In this document: positions 21,501-36,500 of the stretch, in pieces
Position numbering within the stretch: position 1 is the stretch's first letter
Layout: each line of letters begins with the position of its first letter
Source: Phalacrocorax aristotelis
Lineage: Eukaryota > Chordata > Aves > Suliformes > Phalacrocoracidae
Assembly: GCF_949628215.1 (NCBI RefSeq)
Contig: NC_134283.1
Location: 22,050,975-22,114,974, forward strand
Direction: 5' to 3'
DNA length: 64,000 nt
Notes under the pieces: model-generated
Seen by the model: only the letters and a program-made list of their open reading frames with translations
Told to the model about the DNA's origin: nothing
The model's database searches: none
Translations under genes and position numbers: made by a program

Positions 21501-24500
21501 GAACTCTGATATCCTTAAGGAAAAAAAATTTCTTACCCATAGTTAAAGTTGAGCTCACTTAAGTAAAAATGTGCTGTGATTTTTTTTTAAGAGATTGAGT
21601 TAATTATTGGGCTGTAACTGGATGCTAGACTGTATGAGTTGAAGCCTGTGTGTCTGTGTTAGGAATTTCCAGATACCATTCTGTCTCAAACTGAATTTAA
21701 TGAAGAATTTACAGTGGTTTGTGGGAGATGCAGGTTAATTTGAATGGTCAAGACTGGTCCCTCCTGCTTCTAAAAATAATAAAATGGAAGATGGGTCTAT
21801 CAAAGTCAGAGGAAGGGAATGGTTGGACCAAGGAGGAAGGGATTGAGATGATTAAGTTTTGAAAAAAACATTTGAGTGACAACAAAAGAAAATGGAGACA
21901 AGACTGGAACACTCTGAAGCTTTTTCTCCTGAGGCTTGGCTTCTTAACTGAGATTAGCAACATTTTTGTTCTGAAGTTTTTTCCTTGTGTTCAGATAGTG
22001 TAAGCCCAGTTTCCTCCTGGCTTTTGTAGTTAAGTCTTAAAGTAAAATTCTAAATACACTTTAAAAGTCTGATTTGGGTTACTTTGGCATCAGCCTTTGG
22101 CCTCATCTTGGGATGTAGCAATATTTGAAAGTATCCTTTTCATCCTACTAAAGCCATGTGTGAGCTGACTAGAGGGTGAGATGGTCTTTCTCTGCTAGGT
22201 CCTGGACTTGCTGTCTTGTGAACAGAGCATTTAGCACAGGCTCTTAGTTTTCCATATCCTTAGCGATCTTAACAGTTGTTGCATTTCTGCGTATCTCAGT
22301 TACTTGAGGGTTTTTTTGGGGGGAGTGATGGTGGGTTTTCTTGTTTGTTTGGTGGTGGGTTTTTTAAATGCGTAATAAAAGGGATTATCTTACATGGTTG
22401 CTTCCTCTAGTGGGCTGGTGCTGCTGGCCTGTTGCAGCTCTGAATACCGAGGAGAAAAGGAACACAAATACAAGGGGAGAAGTTTGATGCAGGCTGTGCA
22501 GTCTGAGCTTGGCTCAGGATGAACTGGGAAAGCTGTTATGTAGAGGTCTGGTTATGGGGAGGTGATTTACTGAGTCAGATAGCTGAGTATGTTGAAAAGC
22601 AAAGACTTGGTCAGTTGTGACAGTAGACAGCTACACTAGATTGTGTTTTCCTCACTTGCATCCTCTCCTCCCTGGTGTTGGAGGAAAGGAGATCTCTAGC
22701 TCTAGTGCTGCTTTGGGTTGTCATGGTTGGAATGGAATCACTTGAGGAAAGATTATTCTAGGCAAATGATGTGCTGTCTTTATTGTCTAGCATAGAGATA
22801 ATGTCTGGATGTTCTTTATAGTGTGGCTTTCCTGCATGTGAGCACCACTTTCTCAGTGAGCTCTGCTTTTGGTCTTTGGAAAATGTACACTTACTTTGAA
22901 AAAGCTTTACAATTGTTCTTCCTAATAATAAACCCTAAAGAATTGGATGAATAAAAGGTCTAGGTAATTGCCTTTTTATCTGAAATCTTAACAGTTTTCT
23001 TGATCTTCTGACTGATTTAGTTTTAAGGTCTATGAAGTTGGTTGCTATGGTGCTAAAAAAATTCCAGTTCTGTTGATAATTTTTTTGTCATTATGGGATA
23101 CTTCCAGTTTCTGGGTGTTCAGTTTATCAGTTCCCAAAGCAGAGATCCTCCCTTCCCCAGGTACCAGCTTGTAGCATAATTGCGACATCTCGTCATCAAG
23201 ACAGTAGATGAAAACCCATACTGTTCTACACCTGAGCAGAGGTGGCATTCATAAAAGCTGTGTCCTGGCATGCTGGTGTCTGAATGACTGCAGCTCTGAG
23301 CTGAGGGATTTCCTTCAGTAGTTAGAGGTGTCTGTTTTCTCCATGCCTTCTTTTTGGGGGTGTAGTGCATGAGTTTATTTTTTTTCCTTTGGATAAGTGT
23401 ATCTAGTGGCTCTTACAGCTTTGAGCTTAGATTTCGTGTGTTTGCATTAGAGTGCATTACTTGGTTGTAATGTTTAAAATCTTGCCTTAACTCAAACTAT
23501 ACATTTGATGTATGTATTATTATTCAGTGCTGTGGCTTATAACTAATGGTATGCATCTAAGATATCTTTTGCCAGGGAACAACATAGGGACAAATGAATG
23601 TTAATTGTGTGGGATGGGAATGTATATTTGCTGCATTTGTTATTTGCACCTTTGTCAGAAACAAAGCATAAGAACTGCTGAGGTGGCGAAAAGGTAGTAT
23701 TTAATGTAGTAAGTATTCATGGTTTCTCTACATGCCTGAAGTATTTCACTCTTTTGCAGTTAGTGGTAGAACTGCATGCTTTTTTTTTTGTGAAAAATTT
23801 CTTGTAGCTTCCTTATTTGATTCTCAGGAGTTTTGAGTTTCTTCTAGAGAATGCAGCTGGTTATGTTGATATAATTACTTATATGTACCAGGGTAGGTTA
23901 ATAACAAATAGCTACCCCAGCACTGCTATGCAAAATCATTCAGGCAAATATACTGTTGCTTGCTTATAAAAAAAAAAAAAAAGCCTGGCTTAGTCTGGTG
24001 GCAAGGTTGCTCTCTAGACCCCTTGAATCTTAACATGAGGCTCATCAGCCTTCATCATGCTCAGTAGTTTGCTAATTGAGATTTTGTTTTCTAGAATGTT
24101 GTGTTAATGCAGGGTAAAATACTTTCCACCAAGTGAACTGCAAAACAAACTCAGTAGAGCATGCATTCTTTTAAGTGTTGAAGTAACTGCCCTACAAAAA
24201 GTTTCGATATAATTTAAACAAAACACAATCCCACAAAAACCAAAAACCTGCTTGGCTTGTAGACTTTCTGTAGTAGTCCAGGCTTGATTTGAGCTGAGTC
24301 AACTTTTGTTGCTGTTCTCAGCTGAGGTGAAATAAGATCTGGATGAAGCTTACAGTAAGCTCTTTCATTATCAAATTGGTTTTTTTTGCTTATGTCAGTG
24401 TCTGTGTGGCCTATCTACATGTCATAAAATGAGAAAAACTAACCACCTTAAAGTAAAATCACTGCAACATCATGGTTGTCATAATTTACAACATGAATTG

Positions 24501-27500
24501 TTCGTGAGACTGCAGTCATTAAACCATGTTCATAGTGATTTAAACAAATTGATATTAATGTGATCCTCTTATTGTTGAATTCAGACTGGCTAGTCAAAAT
24601 CTGGTCTCTGCTCGTTCTGATACAAGGTTCTGAGTAAACGCAGGTGGAGAGAACTGTTGACCGTGAGTTTTACTTGTCATATGTGAATAACAATATTAAA
24701 TGCTTGATATTGTGTTGACCCTGCTGCTTTTTTTGTTACTTTTGAACTGATGCTCTGAGCACCGTATATTTGGTGTGTAAATATTTGAGACACGTGAGGG
24801 GTGAGATGCTGCGTATTTCACCATAACACAGCTACTGAAATTCATGGTGACATCTATCTTACCTTACTGAAGTCTGAGAGTGGACTCTATAAGCAACAAG
24901 TATGCTAATGCAGTCTTTCTTGCTGCCAGTCTTCAGGCCAAAGGTTTGGTCTGCTTTTCAGTAATATACATATGTTGCAGGTGGTGTCACTGAAGTGTGG
25001 AAAAATCTGTGTTATAGCTGGTAACCAGAACTGTGTTCTTACTGAAAAGTGTAGAACAACACAGGGGAAAAATCTTTTTAGTCAGCATGGAACTGGAGAA
25101 ACTCAGGGTGCTGTAAAGTGTCATTTGAATGGGAGATTTCTTATGGCAACCTTAATGGTATGGTTTTTTCTGCGTAAAAGAGTGAGATGAAGTTTCTGTA
25201 ACTCCTGCTGAATCCCTGCCTAAAAAGCAGACATACCAGGTCAGTGCTTGCTGGAGGGAAGTACAGGTTAGAAAATTCTTAACAGTGGTCGCTGCTGGGG
25301 AACATGGAACTGTTTGAGTCACTATCTGCAGCAGAAGTCAAAGATCTTGTTAATGTAGTAACATCACTTCTTTAACTAATGGTTTCCAGGCAGTGATCAG
25401 TGGCCATCTTCACTTATTTTGTTTCTGAGTAGTCATTTGAAGCAACATTATATTTTAAAGCTGAAAAAGAAAAAGCTGAAACTCTAGTCTATGGTGTAAG
25501 TCTTCCCTGCATTTTTATTAAACTCCAGTGGCAAATGCTTGTCCTGTCTCTAGGGATCCCAATGGTAACAAATAACAGCATCATCTGGGAAGATGTGGTA
25601 CTAGGGAACATACTTTTCCCTCAACTGAACTGCAGCTCTAAATCTGTGTGCTCATTCTAATGTTGTTAATAGCTTTAGCTAAAAGTATATGTATGAAATC
25701 TTAGTTGTAGGAGGGATGTGATTCTGCACTTTCCTAGCCAAACACAAACAAAGCCTTCCTGTGTTTCATATTTTTGCTTCATGACCTGTGCTTTAGCAGG
25801 CACTGAACATGGTGAACCATCACTGATAATATTCTCATCTCTGACCCCAGACATAGTGTTGATGCATAGGGCTGACTTCCCTGCATTATTCGTGGAGTTT
25901 GCTCTAGCTCAGGTACTTGGCAGTGTGGCTTGAGCTTGTCCACATCAAAACCCTTTCATGTTCTCTGAGGCTACATTGGCTTCCTTTCTATGAGCAGCTC
26001 ACTGGTAAGGCCTACACAAAGGGGAAGAGCATACAACAGTCTTTTGTTTCCCTCCCCTCCTCCAGGCATTTGTGAACTCTTCCAGCCTCCTGTTGTATAA
26101 AACCATAGTCTAAACTTGTTCTTCTAGGAAAGTGCTGATGGAATTTAAATTCTTCACTTTTTATGTCAGCTCTTCCCAAACTAATTTCCCCAAATACTTC
26201 CCTCCCTTGAGCCATTCCATAGTGACTTTGATGCCCTCAAAGATTATTTCATAACTGTTGTCTTCTAATGTCTGTTTTGCTCATTAGGTTCACAGTATCT
26301 TAAACTCAGAATACTTGCAATTTCTGAAAACTTCCTAAGAATACTGGAGAGTTCAGGTAGGCTGTGTGATGCTGGGATACAGTTGGAGGAGTGTTGAACC
26401 TGGATTTCTGTGTTGTGTAGTTAGAAGGTGAGAGTCAGTGCTCCAGTTACCTTACCTGCTGATGGTTGGCTCACCACAGATGTATTAGCCAGTGTGTTGT
26501 CTGAAGTGGCTGAAACAGGCAAAAACCTGTTGTATGTCATGAATAAATTTAAATAATGTGGCAGCCTGTGGCGTTTGATCTCTGACTGTAATAATTGCTG
26601 TATTGCCTAGTGGGACCACTGATTTGGAATTGGGATTCTGTTTGAGATCACAGTTCTGGGGGGGGAGCCCCTCTGATACTGTGCCATTCAAGCAGAATGG
26701 TAAAAAAGGAAGATGTTAAGAGCAAGGTAGCAGAGTAGTTTATAGCCTGTTAGAAAATCTTTGTATATCATAGAATAGTTTGGGTTGGAAGGGACCTTTT
26801 TAAAGGTCATCTAGTCCAAGCCCCCTGCAGCGAGCAGGGACATCTTCAACTAGATCAGGTTGCTCAGAGCCCCATCCAACCTGGCCTTGAATGTTTCCAT
26901 GGGTGGGGTATCTATCAGCTCTCTGGACAGCCAATGCCACTGTTTCACCACCCTGACTGTAACAAATTTCTTCCTTATATCTAGTCTGAATCTTCTCTCT
27001 CTTAGTTTAAAACCATTACCCCTTGTCCTATCGCTACAGGCCCTGCTAAAAAGTCTGTCCCCATCTTTCTTGTAAGACCCCTTTAAGTACTGAAAGGCTG
27101 CAATGAGGCCTTCCCAGTGTCTTCTCTTCTCCAGGCTGAACAACCCCAACCCTCTCAGCCTTTCCTCAGAGGAGAGGTGCTCCAGCCCTTGGATCACTTT
27201 TGTGGCTTCCTCTGGACCTGTTCCAACAGGTCCATGTCTGTCCTGTGCTGAGGGCTCCAGAGCTGGATGCAGAACTGCAGGGGGATCTTGCCAGCACGGA
27301 GTAGAGGGGCTGAATCACCTTCCTCAACCTGCTAGCCATGCTTCTTGTGATTCAGCCCAGGATATGGTTGGCTTTCTGGGCTGTGAGCGCACACTGCCAG
27401 CTCATGTCCAGCTTTTTGTCCACCAGTACCCCCAAGTCCTTCTCCACAGGGCTGCTCTCAATCCCTTCATGCCCCAGCATGTACTGATATCGGGTGTTGC

Positions 27501-30500
27501 CCTGACCCAGGTGCAGGACCCTGCACTTGGCCTCGTTGAACCTCATGAGGTTCACGCAGGCCCACTTTTCCAGCTTGTCCAGGTCCCTCTGGATGGCATC
27601 CTGTCCCTTGGGCATGTTAACCACACCCCTCAGCTTGGTGTCATCTGCAAACCTGCTGAGGGTGCTCGTGATCCCCCTGTTTGTCATTGATGAAAATATT
27701 AAACAGTACTGGTCCCAGTCAGGACCCCTGAGGGACACCACTTCTTCCTGATCTCCATCTGGACATTGAGCTGTTGACGCTACCTTCTGGATGCAACTGT
27801 CCAACAAATTCCTCATCCACCAAACAGTCTCCATCAAATCTATCTCTCTCCAGTTTAGAGAGAAGGATGTTGTGGGTGCCCATGTCAAAGGCCTTACAGA
27901 AGTCCAGACAGATTACATTTGAAGCTGTTCCCTTGTCCACTGATGCAGTCACCCCATCACAGAAGGCCACTAGGTTGGTCAGGCAGGACTTGCCCTTGGT
28001 GAAGCCATGCTGGCTGCCTCGAATCACCTCCATGTGCTTTAGCATAACTTCTAGGGGGGCCTGTTCCATCATCGTCCCAGGCACAGAGGGGATGCTGACA
28101 GGTCGGTAGTTCCTTGGGTCCTCCTTGCTGCCGTTTTTAAAAATGGGTGCAATGTCTCCCTCTTTCCAGTCACCAGGGACTTCACCTGACTTGCATGACT
28201 TTTCAAATATCTTGCAGCGTTATATTATATCTTATATATCAAAAACGTTATTGGCTCATGTTTAAGGCAGATTATTATTTCATATACCTTGATTATTCTG
28301 ATCTTAAATTGGACTAGAAGAGTCTGTCCCAACTGAACTTCTGTTCTTAGGAACCATTTAAAATAAACTTGTGGAGCCTGGCTGATATTACAGTTCACTA
28401 CCTTGGGAACCATGTTGCTGAAAGTACTTCTGAACAGTCCTTTTTGGGGTTTGGCATGGTTTTCTGTAAGGTCTTTATATGTTGCACACTTTTTGTAGCA
28501 TTAGAAGCTATAAAATAAAGTTATTCAAGAGGTTGTCTTTGAAAGGTATCTATAATAATGCCTCAGAGCTGTCAAAACATTGCACATGAGTAAAATATGG
28601 GCAGCATGAGTACAGTGGTGTTTGCTTCCATATTTACAGAGCTCACTGTTTTGTTCTGCCCTCTACAGTAAGTTCATCAATTTTGGTCCTATCCCTTGGT
28701 AGTGCTATTTTGGGTATGTTTTACTACGTGATCAGATGTGAATCTAGGACTTCAGTAGTGAGATTCCTTCTGTGTACGCTGGTGAATCTGAAACCATACG
28801 GACAGGTGAGCCACATGTGTTGTCAGTAGATTGGCATCTTTATAGGAAGAGGCTGAGGTAGATGGAGAATTGAATGGCACGACCACTTTCCCAGTCATCA
28901 AGTCACCTGGAAACCAAGGGAGGGGTGATGATGGCAGGGTTATTCTCCTCTCTGCTTCTAGATGATGATGTGCAGAAGCTGAGAGGATCCAGTCTCAGGC
29001 AGGCAGTGCTCTTTGCCAGTGCTTCCCAGCTGGGACTCTTACTACTTGTGGGATACTAGAGCAGTAGGCTTGTGTTGATGGCTGCATGCCCAGATACTCA
29101 TTAATAGTCAAGGTGGACAGTCCTCTTGTTTGGCTGGTTACTTTTTAACATGGAATTTTTCATATCCCTTATGATTCAAATGTCAAACCAAAGGTATGCT
29201 AGCCAAGTAATCTTAATTTCCAGGGCAAGGTACAGGAACTATTGTTCTAGCTTGTTCTTGTGTGGAAAGTACTTATTTTCCTAGAAATAGACTGTAATGT
29301 TCCATGATACTGATAAAATCACAGAATTGGCCTGATGACAGTGAATACAGTAGCTGGAAAGAATGATTGCTTTCATAGAGAAGCAGGTAAGAGGTTTCTC
29401 TCAGAACCTCTTCTTGGATTGCATGGCATGTTGCTGGGATTTTTACCATGGAAGGATTTATCTTGAAGTTCGATGTTTTTGGTTGGATGTGGTAACAGTA
29501 GAAAGAAGTTGCCTTTCCCTGGAAGAGGTATGTGATCAGGTGAATCTTCCAGAATACCTGTGACTTGGAAAGGGTAAAAATCCTTTGTATCGTGAGGTTC
29601 CATGTAGTGGTAGTTATTAGCGGCTGCCTTAGTAAAGCATATCTTGCATCTTGTTCTGAGGACTACTATACAGCCCTGCTGCAAGGGGGAGAAGAAGTTC
29701 TTCCATGTCGATTGCCATTCCTGTAGAGATACCCCCATGGATACACTCTTAATTTGCAGCCTTGTCTGTTTTTTGTCTTACTGGGTTGCTTGCATTTTTT
29801 CTTTTCTGGGTCTGGCTGTCTAAGCTGAGAAAGGTCTGTAAATCTGATGAGCATCTGAGGTTGATGACATATCTTGGGCTGGACCTGGATGAGAACCTGT
29901 GTTACGATCCTGTGTTGCTTTGGGAGCTGCTGGTTAAAATAACTCTGCTTTGGTTTCTGCAGCTACGGTACTTGGCAACAGCAGAATAGTATACAGGCTG
30001 AAAGCATGGGAAAACAGCAAGTCAGTGCCATGAGCAGAGGTGAGGTGGGTTTTTTTGCTTTTCAGCATCACATGTTCCATAACACTTGAACTTTACCTGT
30101 ATAATCTTGGGAATGAGTAGCATCTCTTAATGGTGAACAAGTTGCTTTTTTTAAAATTAATCTCTCACCTGAATGAGAAATAGCTATATTCTTCCTTACA
30201 AAAAAAAAAGAATGCATTTAACATTTACTGGCAAGACTTGCTATATCAAAAGGTAACAGTGCATTGAGCATAGATCTGAGTTACCTGGTGTTTCACATCC
30301 TTTCTTACTGTCTATTGCTAGCTCTAACCCATGGCAAGTGTTCTGTGAAAAATATGGAAGTTTCTTTTGCCTGTAGCATCTGAGTCTTAAAAATATTGTG
30401 CGGGATTGAAATGCTGCTTCGTCCTTCTTCTGGAGCAAATCTGTGACTTGCTTTAGTCAAAAATGAATCCTAGAACTGCAAGAACAACAATATGCTATTT

Positions 30501-33500
30501 CTGTAGTAAAATGCCTAAGGCGCTCTTCAAAGAGAAGTGTGATCTGGAGTAAGATACTACTGCCCTGAAGAGCTTATTTGTTCTTAGATTTGGTGTTCAC
30601 GTGCCTGGTAAATATGCTGGATTTGATTGCACTAGGCATTCATCCTTCATGAACACTGGAACTCCTCCTCTTAATGTGACAGAGACCCTGGGAGCAGTTG
30701 TGGAGGAGGGAAGGGGCCTAGGTGGCTTGTCCTGAAATTATCTAGGTGATGCACGAGAGAAACTTTGCAAGACATGTTTGTGAAGTCACATGTAATGTGC
30801 AACAAGCTGTGGATCTGCTTGGGAGTGTAAGAGCCTGAGGTATGTGTATGATGAATACTGTTCGAGCCTTCGAGTATTGCAGTGCTCTCTTAACCCTTGG
30901 CTGTAAGACTGGACGCAGTTGCATATTCTTATCAATAAAACTTGCCATTGCTGTTGAGAAGGAAGTGCTTATTGAGGAAAACAACAGATAAAAGTTATCA
31001 AAATAACTCTTTCTCCCTGGGGAGATGCTGGTGGAGTGGAAAGGGAGGCCTGTCAGTCGCACTTGCATTTCAATAACATGACATAACATGAAACAGTTTT
31101 AGGATGAAGGGAGCTTGGGGGCTGTGCTTCTGGCCCCTCAGGGTTGCTTTGTGTTCAGAGTTTGGTTGGGTGGGTGGGGTATGTGGGGTCTCAATGTAAA
31201 TTTAAGCTTAATAGCTTTAAATCTTGGTGTGTGTCAGGCTTGATCAACCATAACTAAATTGAGTGCAGAACTAAAATGATGCACACCTCTTACATGGATG
31301 TGTCGTAGTTGACTGCTTGTTATCTATATGATTGGGGTCTAATTTTTTACAAGGTGTTTGAAATTTTACAAAATGTCCTAAGCTGAACCTAAGCTGAAAT
31401 TTTCTCTGAAATGTTTAACAAATTGTGAGTGATCTGCTGTTTCTTTTGGTTTTGTTTTTGTTTTTTTTTTTTTTTAAAAAAAAGATTCCCCAGTTGACTT
31501 CATTTAGACTGTTTTACCATTTACTCGGTGTTGAGGTACCCATGTCCCAAACAGTGATTTTAGTGGGTGTTTCAAATAGTTTATGCTGTAAATTTGGGGC
31601 AGTGCTAGAGCAGATGTGAGAGACAGTGGCTCTGGGAATGGTGTGAAGGGGCATGTTAGCCTGTCCGATAGAGTAGTGAAATCTGCAGCAGGTGGGGTAT
31701 ATATGCTAGAGGTATGTCAATAGCTACAGCTGAATTGCTGCATGAGGAGTCTGGATTTACCTTTTCCCATAAGCTATAGCTTGGATTTCTTTATTAAAAA
31801 GAAGAGGCTCTTATGGAATAAGCTGGCCTGTCTGGTCACTCATTCAGAAATATTCCAACATAACGGTTTCTGGATGGGTTGGTCAGCTCTTGCTGGCAGT
31901 GAATTCTCTGGATAAACCAGTGCATATTTAGTACAGCTTTCAAGTGCTAGATGCAACTCCTGCACCCTAAGATCTTACTGTAGTTGATTTGCCTCATTTG
32001 TTTCCAAGCTGTTAGGTTACAGAGCTTTTCTGTTTTAATGCTCATTTTGAAGAAGGGATTATCTCAGGGTTGTATTTGGCTGGTTTGGGGGAGGAGGAGA
32101 TAGCATGTGTTTCAGCTGATAGAAAATTTAGTTTATCCTCATTAACCCTGCACACTGTGGCATTCAGTAATGACAGTAGTAGTATGGGCTAATTATAGGT
32201 ACATTTATGCTTTACCTCTCTGAACCAAGCATTTTGTTTATTGTGTGTCAGGGGAAGATGATTAAAAGGTTCTAACGAATCTTTCCTGGAGGCTTTTTTT
32301 ATGCTCTTGCAGATGTCTTGTTTGTAAGGTCAGCATTCCCTGGAGGCTTGCATGCCTCAGCTAACCCTTGATATCTAGCTCTTGTCCCACTTTTTATGCT
32401 GTCTTTGCGATGTGTTAAAACCTCAGCAGAGTACTTCAGAGGGGAGCATTCTCTGAAAATCCATGTCTTGTTTTTTTCTGTCATGCTTTGTCATACTCCT
32501 AGGAAGATTGTTTTTCGGAGAGGCTGAAGTGTGATGACTTCCTGTCTAGGTAAGGCTGCTTCGGGTGCTCACTGCTCTGGTTAAGAGTCTCAGCTGATGG
32601 GATAGAGAAAGATGCTCTAAAAGACCATGTTAGCATGAGCATCCATACATAGGGAGGTAAAGCTGAGGGATTATTTTATGATTATGCACTGCATATCATA
32701 CACTGCATGTTATTAACATAAATCATGGTGATGGGTAATAGTTGGAGGTCTAGGCAGGTGATGAAGTGAGCACTGATTTGACTCACAGAAGCAAATTAAA
32801 TCTGGGAGAAATAAGTTTCTAACAGTTGTCTGCTCCGCTGCTGAAGGCTGCTGCTCCACTGGCTAGGGTGGCTGAACAAAACATGGAGCAGTTCTTGTAC
32901 AGGGAAAACAGGAGCGGTTTCAGCATGTTTGGCTGTAAATGGTGGTGTTTGGGAGTAGCTTTATGTATGCTCATCCTTGGAGAGACTTGAACAGTGTCAT
33001 CTCATCCAGGTAGAACCTTGGTGGCTGAAGTTGCAAGTTAAGACCCTTTGGAGGAGCTTGACGCTGACAGTCAGAAAATATTTCAGTTCCATGTAACAGA
33101 AATAGGGTAAGGACTTGGTGAAGCCTTGATGGGAAAAGGTGTCCATATTATGGGAAACTGGGCTTAAGGGGGTTAAAATTTTGCACCTGTGGCACATGGC
33201 TGTGTAAATGAATTCAGATTAGATATCTGGGGAGGCTAATGGAAACATGTTTTAATGAACCTTCACTAATTACTCTCTTAAGTTCTTGATCAATACCCAG
33301 GAGACCTCAAACTGCTTGCAGAATTTTTTTTAAATCTTTGAGACACATATATAATCTTCTGCATATAATCAAAACAACTGGAGGCACTTGGTTTGTAGAG
33401 TTCTAGTTCACCAGGGCTTCATATATTTGGAGGCCATCTCTAAATTAAAGCTGAAGACTTAAGTGCTTCCAAAAGTAATAACTGTGAAGTTTTGATGGGA

Positions 33501-36500
33501 AGTGCAGTTGAATAAATGGGCTCGAGAGAGCAGATAGTAAGAGAACACGAATTTTTAGAATAATCTTTACTATTGAAATGTGTGGGACAATTAGTTGGGT
33601 TGCTTTAATGTGGTCTGTTTTTTGCTTTAGGGTAAGAATCTGTTTCAAATGTTGGTGTAGACTAGACAAGGCAGGTGTATGTGGTTTTATAAAAGAGGAA
33701 AGAGTTCTAAATACTTGCTGGTGTATCCGTGTTCTTAAAGTGACCTATATAAGGAGCACCTCTTATGTTACCTCAGAAACTTGGTTTTCTCCAGGATGTT
33801 ATGTATGAATGTCAGTGGACTCAATATTAAATAAAAATGTCAGGCAGGCAGCCTTACCCTTAAGGGTTAAAGTACTGTCTTTAAATTGGTTCATATTAAG
33901 GAAGTTGGAATATGTTAAGCCTTTTTCTGATTGAGCTAATTGAACACGCAATAGTTTTGCTCTAGTTAATATATTGTTCTTTGTGTGTGCAAATGGATAA
34001 TGAAAGCATAACCAAGATTAGGAAAGGTACCCCTTTCGCAAACAACCTGCAACACCATCTCAGAGTTTTGTTTCATGAGTTCTTTGCAGTATTCAGTGAG
34101 AAATGCCAAGTCTGTCAGACAGATGGCTTTTATTCTTGTATGTTCAATCCATTGCAGCTTCTGCTCTCTGTTGGTAGCAATGCTGATTGTAGCAATGGAA
34201 AAGTATCTCTGCAGCTTGCTCTGACTTCCATAGTGAGGGAATGACTGTGCACGCAAAGGCCTTAGGTAGCCTGTCAGATGCACAATTGCTGTACCACTTG
34301 AAGGCTCGCCCTCTTCCTATACTTGAGTGTCAAGGGGGTATGAGAAGAAGCATGTGACTTGTAAAAAGAAAGTGAGGAGCTTGGTGGTCTTGTTAAGGGA
34401 ATCTGCAGTAGAGCATTCACTGTATAAATGAATATCAGGTGGTGTTAACTTAAAAAAACCCCCACAGACCCCAAGTTGTAGGTCTTGCTGAAGATTATAA
34501 ACCCCCATGAGCTCCCACTGACATGATTTAGTGGTAATGGGCTGAATGAACAGATGCTTTGCCCTGGAGATACTCAGAATTGAAACTAGCAGGCAGTTTG
34601 AGGAGCTGGTTTCTGAGGTATGAGCAGTCTGCTTAAAAGCTCTTTTATTAGACCCCAAAAATTTGTTAACTTGGTAGAAGCCTTGAGAGGGACGTTGTCA
34701 CTTGCAGCTAGAGAAACCAGAGCCCAGCTGGGTCTTGAATTTTGTAAGAGAGCAGTCCCTGGAGGAGGCAGTTAGCAAATGGGGTTAAGAGAGAACATGG
34801 AAATCATGGGATTTTCTGGGGCAGAATGCAGCTCTTCCCCCTCTTACAGAAAGCTGAAGACATCTTTTTCATACATTTGAGGTCCTCCATCCTGTGTTAT
34901 CTGAAAGCAGTGGTTGTGTAATGTTACGTTAGCATACTGTTTCACTGAAGTTTTCAGAAAGATCGCAAGATTGAAAAATAGCCAACCAACTTCATTCTCC
35001 ATATTCCTTCAGAAATGAGGGGGTAAGACAGTGTTTTATGCTTCATTGTAATTGTAGAGCTCCTTTTCAGTGTTCTGTCTTTCATTTAATGCTGTTGCTT
35101 TTGTGCCTAACTCTTGTCTGCTTTGTTTCATTGTTGATACAGCTCTTTTTTAAAAAAGGAAGAAATCCCTGTTATGTTATCAAGAGGTTGTTCAAACATG
35201 ACTAGAGATAAAATTAACTAGCAAGTCAGTGCTGTGTACTCTGAGGGTGGCTTCAGATGATGGCTCATGTTCCCATACTAAAAATGACCTTAGTGGTATA
35301 AAAAGGCAGGGGTGGGCAAGGGGTATCAACTGGAATGAAACTTTTCATCCAGTGGTGGGTATAAAAGAGCAATATCTAACCTTAACAGCGGGTCAGTGGC
35401 AGATGTTTTTCTCTGCAGAACTCTAACAAATAATTATTTGACAATTATCACTGTTCAGTGCTTTCCATGCTTGTACAAGGCATAGCTGGTCTGGCTTGTG
35501 GCCTTTACAGAGCCTTTGCTGAACAGCATCAGTACATGATTGTAATCACAGTGATTCTTTCCTGAGATCTTGTAGTTAGTCTCTGGCAAGAAAGTGGTGA
35601 TCAAATATGGACAGGGTTTCTAATCACTGGGCTTACTTGGTTATTTTTTTTGTTGATACCCTTTTCTCCTAGGTGGTCTGGCTGTGCTAAAGGAAAAGAA
35701 ACTGCTGTACAGCTGTGGGACCATATCAAAGCTATAAATATACTGGCAAATCTTTGAGAATAAGCAAACATGTTCTGTAGTTTGCAGTGAATTCTAGTGC
35801 AGATCCCATGTACTGGCTGAAGGATTTTCTCCCTGTGTAACTTGGTGTCTGCTTGGATTTCCAACTGCACAGCTGGCTGGTGAAAAATCATGTGTCTGGC
35901 TGATGTCATCCTAAGAAGCATGTAGAAAAGGCCATAACTGTTCAAACTCTGTAGGAGCAAAAGTGATGAGTTAACACTGTAATAGTACCAGGTTTTCATC
36001 CTTTACTGCTTAATTTTCTGTAGTTGTCTGGCTAATAACATAACTGAATTTTAAGTTTTCCTGAACCTCCTAGGTACTTGAAACAAATACAGTATTTTTA
36101 CTGGGTCAGCTACTGGCAGTTGTATTCATTTATGTACATGTTATTAGAGGCAACACCGCTGGTGGTCCACAGCTTGGTATATTGATGGCTGTGCTCAGAA
36201 ATATGCTTAATTCTGTGTTAAAATCAGATGTCTGGACGCGTTGCTGTATGCGGACCCCTTTGCAAGTTGTCTGCAAGTAGTTCAAAAGCTGTTGCTTCTT
36301 AAAGAGAACCTTGCAGCCAGCTGAGCTGATTAAAATCCTTTTCTTGATCTCACAGCTGCTTTACATTCTCCTGCAAGGATATCCTGGACCACATATTTGG
36401 AGCTTTAGTTCATTCAACTAGAATGTGTTTACATTAAATGCTTGCTTTGTTGGTGTACGAGGAGCCTCCTGTGCCACAGCTTGTTGCTGTGTGCTAAGTT

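Larger units (their letters stand above)
18614..26768 (+). other. GLG1: GLG1 intron 1, segment between LTR and internal CR1
   Basis: AT-rich intron with no coding exon that I can support. It contains a MIR-like remnant at about 20070-20225 and an A15 run at 23968-23982. No tRNA, snoRNA or miRNA hairpin was recognised by eye. Confidence 0.7.

Noticed and set aside
23960..23985. A15 run as a possible retrocopy poly(A) tail
   Set aside because: No intronless gene-like sequence or target-site duplication is visible upstream.
29310..29345. ATCACAGAATTGG resembling a CR1 3' terminus
   Set aside because: The sequence after the octamer lacks the GGTTGGAAGGGACCT block, so it is a chance match.
34670..34740. 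Possible second MIR fragment (GCAGCTAGAG...GCTGGGTCTTGAATTTTG)
   Set aside because: The match is short and gapped and does not extend in either direction. It was not strong enough to annotate.
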